Positions 59,060-64,000 of a DNA stretch of 64,000 bases are shown one piece after another. A model generated the notes under the pieces. It was not told where the DNA came from and did no database searches. It saw only the letters and a list, made by a program, of their open reading frames with translations. The position numbers and the translations under genes were made by a program. The stretch comes from Camillea tinctor (lineage: Eukaryota; Ascomycota; Sordariomycetes; Xylariales; Xylariaceae). Position 1 is the stretch's first letter, and each line of letters begins with the position of its first letter. The stretch covers positions 580,637 through 644,636 of the forward strand of contig MU394069.1 of NCBI GenBank assembly GCA_022578605.1. The letters are read 5' to 3'.

Positions 59060-59503
59060 GCAGAGCAGAAAACTCGAGGATGAAAAAAGAAAAAGAAAAA
59101 AGATACATAGTTATATCCCACATTACATAAAAAATTAAGACACATGGAACAATAAAAAATATCGCAAAGCCTGATAATGCTGATGATGATATTAATAGTT
59201 TTCATTGATTGTAACCCTCAAAAAATCGTGAGCATCAGTTGTCGTTTCATCCTAGAGTTGGTCCCTAACATTATGGGCATTAACACTCGAGCGTACAGAG
59301 ATCATAACTATACACTTAGAGTAGTGTTGTTCAATAATTGTCATTTCCTCTCCCATTTGTTCGGAATGGTGATTGTGCGCGATAACAACCATCATTCCAG
59401 TCGTCATTGTCCCTTTTGTTGCGTCAATTACTGTCATTCATTCCTCATCGCTCCCAATCTTTTCATATTGCGGTTCGTGCGTTTTAGGTGCCAGCAGGTT
59501 CCA
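59060..59503. other. Convergent intergenic region, no gene seen
   Basis: 3' flanks of the ACC deaminase gene and the single-pass membrane protein gene. AT-rich. Confidence 0.4.
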
Positions 59504-60689
59504 CTAGAACCTCTCGTCATTTTGTCTTCTTAGTTCGTCTCTAAAATGATTGCCGTTCCCCGCGCCCGGCTGGCGGCCTGGGTGGTTGAAATCCATCCGC
59601 CGATCTTCAGTGGGCGTACCCGCCAGGCTGCCCAAGGCGTCACTGTCGCGACGTGGACGCTCGGGCGCCTGCGCAGGCGCATCATGGTAGGGCTCAACAC
59701 CGTCGGCCTCCATCTCGCGCTGCATCAACTGGATACGCTCATTTCCCTTCTCCCGTCGCTTACCCATACCCATGCGCGATCGTGCGCTTTTACCCACACC
59801 GTAGCCGTTACGACTGCGAGACATGATGTTACCGACTCCAATATGGCGCTGCTTACGGTTCCAGATACAGGTGCCAAATAGACATAGGATGACGAAGCCG
59901 AGAACAGTGGGAAGAGCAATGTATAGGGCTTTCAGATTAGGCGACCCTCCCGTGTCAGGCGTATAACTAGGCAGCCTGTTTACCTCAATGGTTGGACCTG
60001 TCATGATGGTGGCCTTCTTTCCCGGGGCCACACTAGCGAGTTGTAGAGTGATATTCTTGGCAGCCTGGTATTTCAGCAGGCTGTCTTCGATCTTGAGGCT
60101 CCAGAATCCCCAAGCTGCAGTTGTCTTGGGGGATTCGAAGGCCTGGTCGGTAATGTTGCCGGTGGTTTCATTGACATAATTGCCCTGGATAATGACGGTG
60201 GTGTTGGGCTGGGCGAAGTAGTCGGGATCCCAGATAACTAGATGAAACTGGTAAGCATGGGAGAGTAATAGAGATTTCCGATATCTGTAACATACAGTAG
60301 TAAATAGTGCCTGGGTAGACCTTTGTCCCATTGGCGGGCGAACACCAGGGAGCATTTTCGCCATCCAAGTTGTGACAGACGGGGAATTCACCGGCGGCAC
60401 CACTGGTAGCAGTAGGAATGGCAGGAGTAGTGCCAGTGGTAGTGGTCACTCTCCCCATGCTGGTCTGGGTAAAGACAGTGGCGGTGACATCGTTGGGAGC
60501 AGGAGAGATAGTGGTTGCGGTTCCATCCACGGTGGTCACTTGGGGAGTGACAGTGCTCGGCTGGCCCTCTTCATCGACGGTGACCCAGGCATCAAGAGCT
60601 GAAGTGGTAGTACGACGTCGAAGGTTGGGGACGGCAGAGACCGAGGAAAGCAGCAAAGATGCCGCTGTGAGTGAAGCGAGCGCATGCAT
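59504..60689 (-). CDS. Secreted/type I single-pass membrane protein, DUF7137-like, function unknown
   Basis: Exons 60689-60296 and 60237-59504 give 375 aa. A clear signal peptide (MHALASLTAASLLLSSVSAVP) precedes a Thr/Ser/Val-rich stretch, then FPVCHNLDGENAPWCSPANGTKVYPGTIYY/FIWDPDYF and an NTTVIIQGNYVNETTGN... SWGFWSLKI-type ectodomain with several N-glycosylation sites. A transmembrane helix follows (ALYIALPTVLGFVILCLFGTC), then a basic, disordered cytosolic tail (RSRNGYGVGKSARSR...). From memory this resembles a fungal family of unknown function (DUF7137); that name should be checked. The second-exon acceptor (atctag before TTATC) was chosen because the earlier taccag breaks the frame. Perhaps a cell-surface or wall-associated protein. 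Confidence 0.83.
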
Positions 60690-61604
60690 TGTTGTTAGGG
60701 AATTCCAAGTTCACCAATTCGGAAGACTCGGTGTACAATTAACCAAAGGAAGTAAATCGTAGTAGATATTACTCTACTTTTTTTTTACTTTCTCGACTTC
60801 AAGACTATGTCCCTCCCAAAAACAACAATTAAAAAAAAGTGAAGGACAAACGGTCTTGTTGATGACCAATTGAGCGAGTGATGGGAGAGTAAATAAAAAA
60901 AGGGAGAAGAAGAAGAAGAGGAAAGAGAGAGAGATTCTTATGTACGAAGTACTCCATATTTATTATTCCTATGTTTAAGGTTCCATCGGAGCAAACGAGC
61001 TAAGCTGTATGGAGATAAGGAGAAGCTTAGCGCATAAGCGAATGGAAGGAAAATGGCGCGCGACTTCCCTCCTTTCGCCATAACCTAGTTTCTCAAATCC
61101 AATGCTGGCAAGTCCACTGAAGGTTTTCCTTCCCAATGAGAGGCGAGCGATTTAGGTCTTTGCTCGTACCTAAGCGTTAATCCGTACCTTGCAGAAAGTG
61201 TGGGGATTAGGGCCATCCCCCGGCTCGTGCTCTGCATTAGCGCGTAATCAAGCACACACCGCATTGGACCTGTTTCCCATTGGCGATCCTGCAAGAAACA
61301 ACTTGAGCCTTTTCATCATTTTCATCCCGTTCTCGTCATTCTCCTCTCCTATCCAACATGATCTACGGATAATATTATGTAACCGTACCAAAATCTTCAC
61401 CATCACATCACGCTTCATCAAATATGAATACTAATTATTAAGAAAATAGACACACTCATCATTATATTATCATAGGTATCGAAGTATCCAAACCAAACAC
61501 ACGCTGCGCTTTTCATTATCCATGATGATAATGACCTAGGTTATACCAAACCACCATATCGAGTTGTTCATCTTCCATCAATTGTTCTCATCCGCGTCCT
61601 CCTT
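60690..61604. other. Intergenic region, no gene seen
   Basis: Upstream of the membrane-protein gene and downstream of the unrecognised minus-strand frame. Contains purine tracts (about 60898-60936); no coding frame recognised. Confidence 0.4.
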
Positions 61605-62543
61605 TCACATGTTCCATATCCAGTCCTCCAATCTATCATCCAGCTCCCACGCCTTCTCACCAGGTTTCCCCCAACTCTCCGCGCCTCGCATGCATGGCTC
61701 AAACACTGTCTTGGCCTTGTGTGCCTCATACAGCAGATCCTCCATATCCAGCTTGTGCTCGGTCGACTCCATGTATTGCCAGCTCAGAATCAGTCTCGTA
61801 CTTTGCTCGTCGAACAAATGGCTTGATGGGCCTTCCTCTCGGAGCTCTCGCGTGAGCAGGCTGGTGCTCCGTCCTTGAGAGTCTTGTGTCGCTGGGGCCC
61901 TCTTCACCTGTTGTTTTGCGAAGGTGAGGCGAGGCTGTTGTTGTGCGCTACCCTGTGGCTTTTTCGGGTTCTTCTCCTGGTTTCTTATTATGACTGTGCT
62001 ATCTGCCAGCCATGACAGTTCGTCCAGTTGATTTAATATGTCCGTGTTTGATGCTGGAATGTCCATCCCAGATACCATTCTGCGAGTGCAGACAGTATTC
62101 GGTACAGCTTCTTCGCTATAATGGGTTGTTCTTGGTCTTGGTATTGACAGTAGCTCATTATGTTTCAGCTGTGTCTCTGTTGTTGGTTTCCCCCTCTGTG
62201 CTGTTGCGTCATGGGAGTAGTTGATATCTTTATGTCGTGGGTTGTTTGGTGCTCGTATGGACTGTCCCCTAGTGTATTCTGGACTTCTTTGCTCGTAAGA
62301 TACATACTGGTGGTGATTGGAAAACATGTTATTTCTTCGATGGGTTTGTGTAATTGCACCATTCTTGTCTCCTTTCTTTTGATACACAACCCCGCGAGTT
62401 TCAGGCTGGATATCATCTTTCATATGAGTTGGATGATGACTGGTTTGGTCATGAAAAGGGGCACCGGATATGTTGTTTAATGTCCAATGGAGCGTTGTTG
62501 TGGACACTTGGGTGGAAGACTTCATTTTGCAGACGTGAGTCAT
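61605..62543 (-). CDS. Hypothetical protein, unrecognised (312-codon open frame)
   Basis: A 312-codon frame, too long to be likely by chance in this composition. I do not recognise it. It is hydrophilic and Gln/Asn/Thr/Ser/His-rich in the first half (LNNISGAPFHDQTSHHPTHM). The C-terminal third is acidic with aromatic residues (STRLILSWQYMESTEHKLDMEDLLYEAHKAK ... WELDDRLEDWIWNM). No signal peptide or membrane segment. The frame stays open upstream of the first ATG to about 62727, reading Gln/His-rich sequence, so the true start may lie in an upstream exon. A different frame (62721 downward, MEDSLPSPGKTSRPSS) could instead supply the N-terminus after a splice or frameshift. The start and exon structure are therefore unresolved. 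Confidence 0.5.
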   Translation of the reverse strand: MTHVCKMKSSTQVSTTTLHWTLNNISGAPFHDQTSHHPTHMKDDIQPETRGVVYQKKGDKNGAITQTHRRNNMFSNHHQYVSYEQRSPEYTRGQSIRAPNNPRHKDINYSHDATAQRGKPTTETQLKHNELLSIPRPRTTHYSEEAVPNTVCTRRMVSGMDIPASNTDILNQLDELSWLADSTVIIRNQEKNPKKPQGSAQQQPRLTFAKQQVKRAPATQDSQGRSTSLLTRELREEGPSSHLFDEQSTRLILSWQYMESTEHKLDMEDLLYEAHKAKTVFEPCMRGAESWGKPGEKAWELDDRLEDWIWNM

Positions 62544-62567
62544 GATTATGTCGTGTTTTTGGTCTTG

Positions 62568-62690
62568 TTGATGATGATGATGATGCTGACAATGTCGACG
62601 ATGTCGATGATATTGATTCTGCTGATTCTGTAGATGCTGTTGGTGCTGTTGATGACGATGTTGTTGAGGCTGTTGATGAAGGTCTGCTGG
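62568..62690. repeat. Imperfect ATC/CAG/AAC trinucleotide tract
   Basis: About 120 bp of trinucleotide-periodic DNA (GATGAT, GTTGTT, GCTGTT on the plus strand). All three minus-strand frames are open across it and read Ser/Thr-rich, Gln/His-rich or Ile/Asn-rich. Confidence 0.75.
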
Positions 62691-62737
62691 TTTTTCCAGG
62701 TGATGGGAGGGAGTCTTCCATCTTTAAATATTGCCAT

Positions 62738-64000
62738 CAGGGCACCGTCTCCCTACGCCTTCTCGGTTTCACAGCGTTAAACTTTTCAGTTGAAACGAAA
62801 TTGTTGCCGTTGGGAGTTTGAGTCATTAAGAATACAGTTCTAAAATACTTTTCGTCCACTCTAACCTTACTAAATTTACTCCCCAGTTCCGCCAGCCACG
62901 ATATGCCACAATGGATTAATACAGAGAGATTCATTAGGTTCAAGTCTGTTAGTAGAGTAAAATCATGCTAAAACTATCTTCTTGTGGTATTTATCCCCTG
63001 ATATCAATAATCTGGAAACTTCACTGAAGAGGAAAAGAAAGCATACAAACTATAGAAGACATCGAAGAATAAACAGATATAGGCGTTGTTCATATTATGC
63101 CAACAGAAAATTGATTAAAATGTCCCCTAAGCTACAGTTCTTTGTAGGTAACTGAGGGTCTCCTCTTTATGTAGGAATCACTTGTAGTCATAGTATCACC
63201 ATATCAAGGACCGCGGTCAATACTGTCTAAAATAGACATCTATCCGTGCTGGCTTGTAATCATTACAGAAATTCGTATCATTTATGGTTGAGTCTGAGAA
63301 GATGTATCTCAGAGGGGTGATATGAGATGATGTTTTTTGTTGTATCTATAATTAATGGACCCCTAAACACGATAGACCTTCAAGGCCACATACCAAGTAC
63401 TTCTGCTAGATGCAGCACCAGCTCCCCCCTCTTATCATCAATCATACCATCATGCCACTATCACTACCATTACCACAACTACTATCTATTATCATTCTCA
63501 CACCAATTCTCCTCATCTGCCTCTCCATGAGCCCCTCAATCTATAACATGCTCGTAACCCACTCCCGCCTCCCCACCACATCATCTAGTATCTTGAAGCG
63601 CAAAGCTAGAGAATCTAAAATCCCTTCAAAGCAATTCTAAACGAGCTAGTATTTCCTCAATGATAGGTGCCTATGACAATGTAGCTACATCACGAAGATT
63701 TTGTCCCCTTTCTATTGTGTAAGTAGTTGTTAGGGCGGCGCAGAGCTACAGAGTAGGTTTGCTTGATGTCACTTGTACAAGTACATTTTCAGCCGCATTT
63801 ACAGGCTACGTAGTGTGTACTACTATGTATGTAGGTACTCAGTATCGGTTGCACAAATTAGGTAGGTATTGTACCAACAGCTGATACTGCATGCAAGTAA
63901 TTAATCGGAATGACTAGTATGACGGTAGGTCCGTACTAGTCTGACGGTACGCCACACACTTGCCACACACTAAGCCTAAAGACATCTAGTCAGCCTTGGT
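62738..64000. other. Right end of window, no confident gene
   Basis: A 68-codon frame at 62737-62943 (minus) and a hydrophobic 76-codon frame at 63410-63640 (plus) show no family signature. The tail has GTAGGTA / ACTAGTATGACGG-type short repeats (about 63830-63950). Confidence 0.35.

Noticed and set aside
63410..63640. Hydrophobic 76-codon plus-strand frame
   Set aside because: Could be a small membrane peptide, but composition follows the C/T/A-rich local DNA and nothing else supports it.

Overview
The window is nuclear DNA of a filamentous ascomycete, most likely a Sordariomycete. Almost every gene has short introns (about 50-200 bp, GT..AG, often gtaagt or gtatgt donors with CTAAC-like branch sites). 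Exons are GC-rich, intergenic DNA is AT-richer and full of short CTAGGTA/GTAGGTA-type words, and the gene set is typical of Pezizomycotina: a CYT-18-type mitochondrial TyrRS, NPR2, SFH5, VPS53, DSK2, a DUF1776 protein and a LaeA-like methyltransferase. The genus cannot be named from the sequence alone.

Left part (1-33 kb) is mostly housekeeping. In order: a GH31 alpha-glucosidase with an unusual N-terminus (minus), the five-CCCH-finger mRNA 3'-end factor YTH1 (plus), a DUF1776 membrane/Rossmann protein (minus), a tiny Tyr/Ser/Asn/Gly-rich protein (minus), thioredoxin reductase (minus), a PQ-loop seven-helix membrane protein (plus), SFH5 (minus) head to head with NPR2 (plus), mitochondrial tyrosyl-tRNA synthetase (minus) head to head with succinate dehydrogenase small anchor subunit (plus), GARP subunit VPS53 (minus), and a GH18 chitinase-like protein whose catalytic Glu is replaced by Gly (minus).

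The middle (33.9-39.8 kb) is gene-poor. It contains an assembly gap of ten N between a poly-G and a poly-C tract, flanked by two copies of the same roughly 100 bp sequence (probably an assembly duplication), and a possible decayed pogo/Fot1-like transposase fragment near 36.5-36.8 kb.

The right part (39.8-64 kb) is richer in small-molecule enzymes: a LaeA-like methyltransferase, DSK2 (ubiquilin), a zeta-crystallin-type quinone oxidoreductase, a zinc-ribbon plus metallo-beta-lactamase-fold protein with an altered metal motif, an amidase-signature enzyme, a second SAM methyltransferase, tRNA-Arg(ACG), a 1-aminocyclopropane-1-carboxylate deaminase with diagnostic active-site residues intact, a single-pass membrane protein of unknown function, and an unrecognised 312-residue reading frame joined to a trinucleotide-repeat tract. 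There is no PKS, NRPS or terpene synthase, so this is not a recognisable biosynthetic cluster.

Gene models with introns were built by hand from splice signals and frame continuity. Each full model sums to a whole number of codons. No CRISPR, phage or intact transposon was seen.
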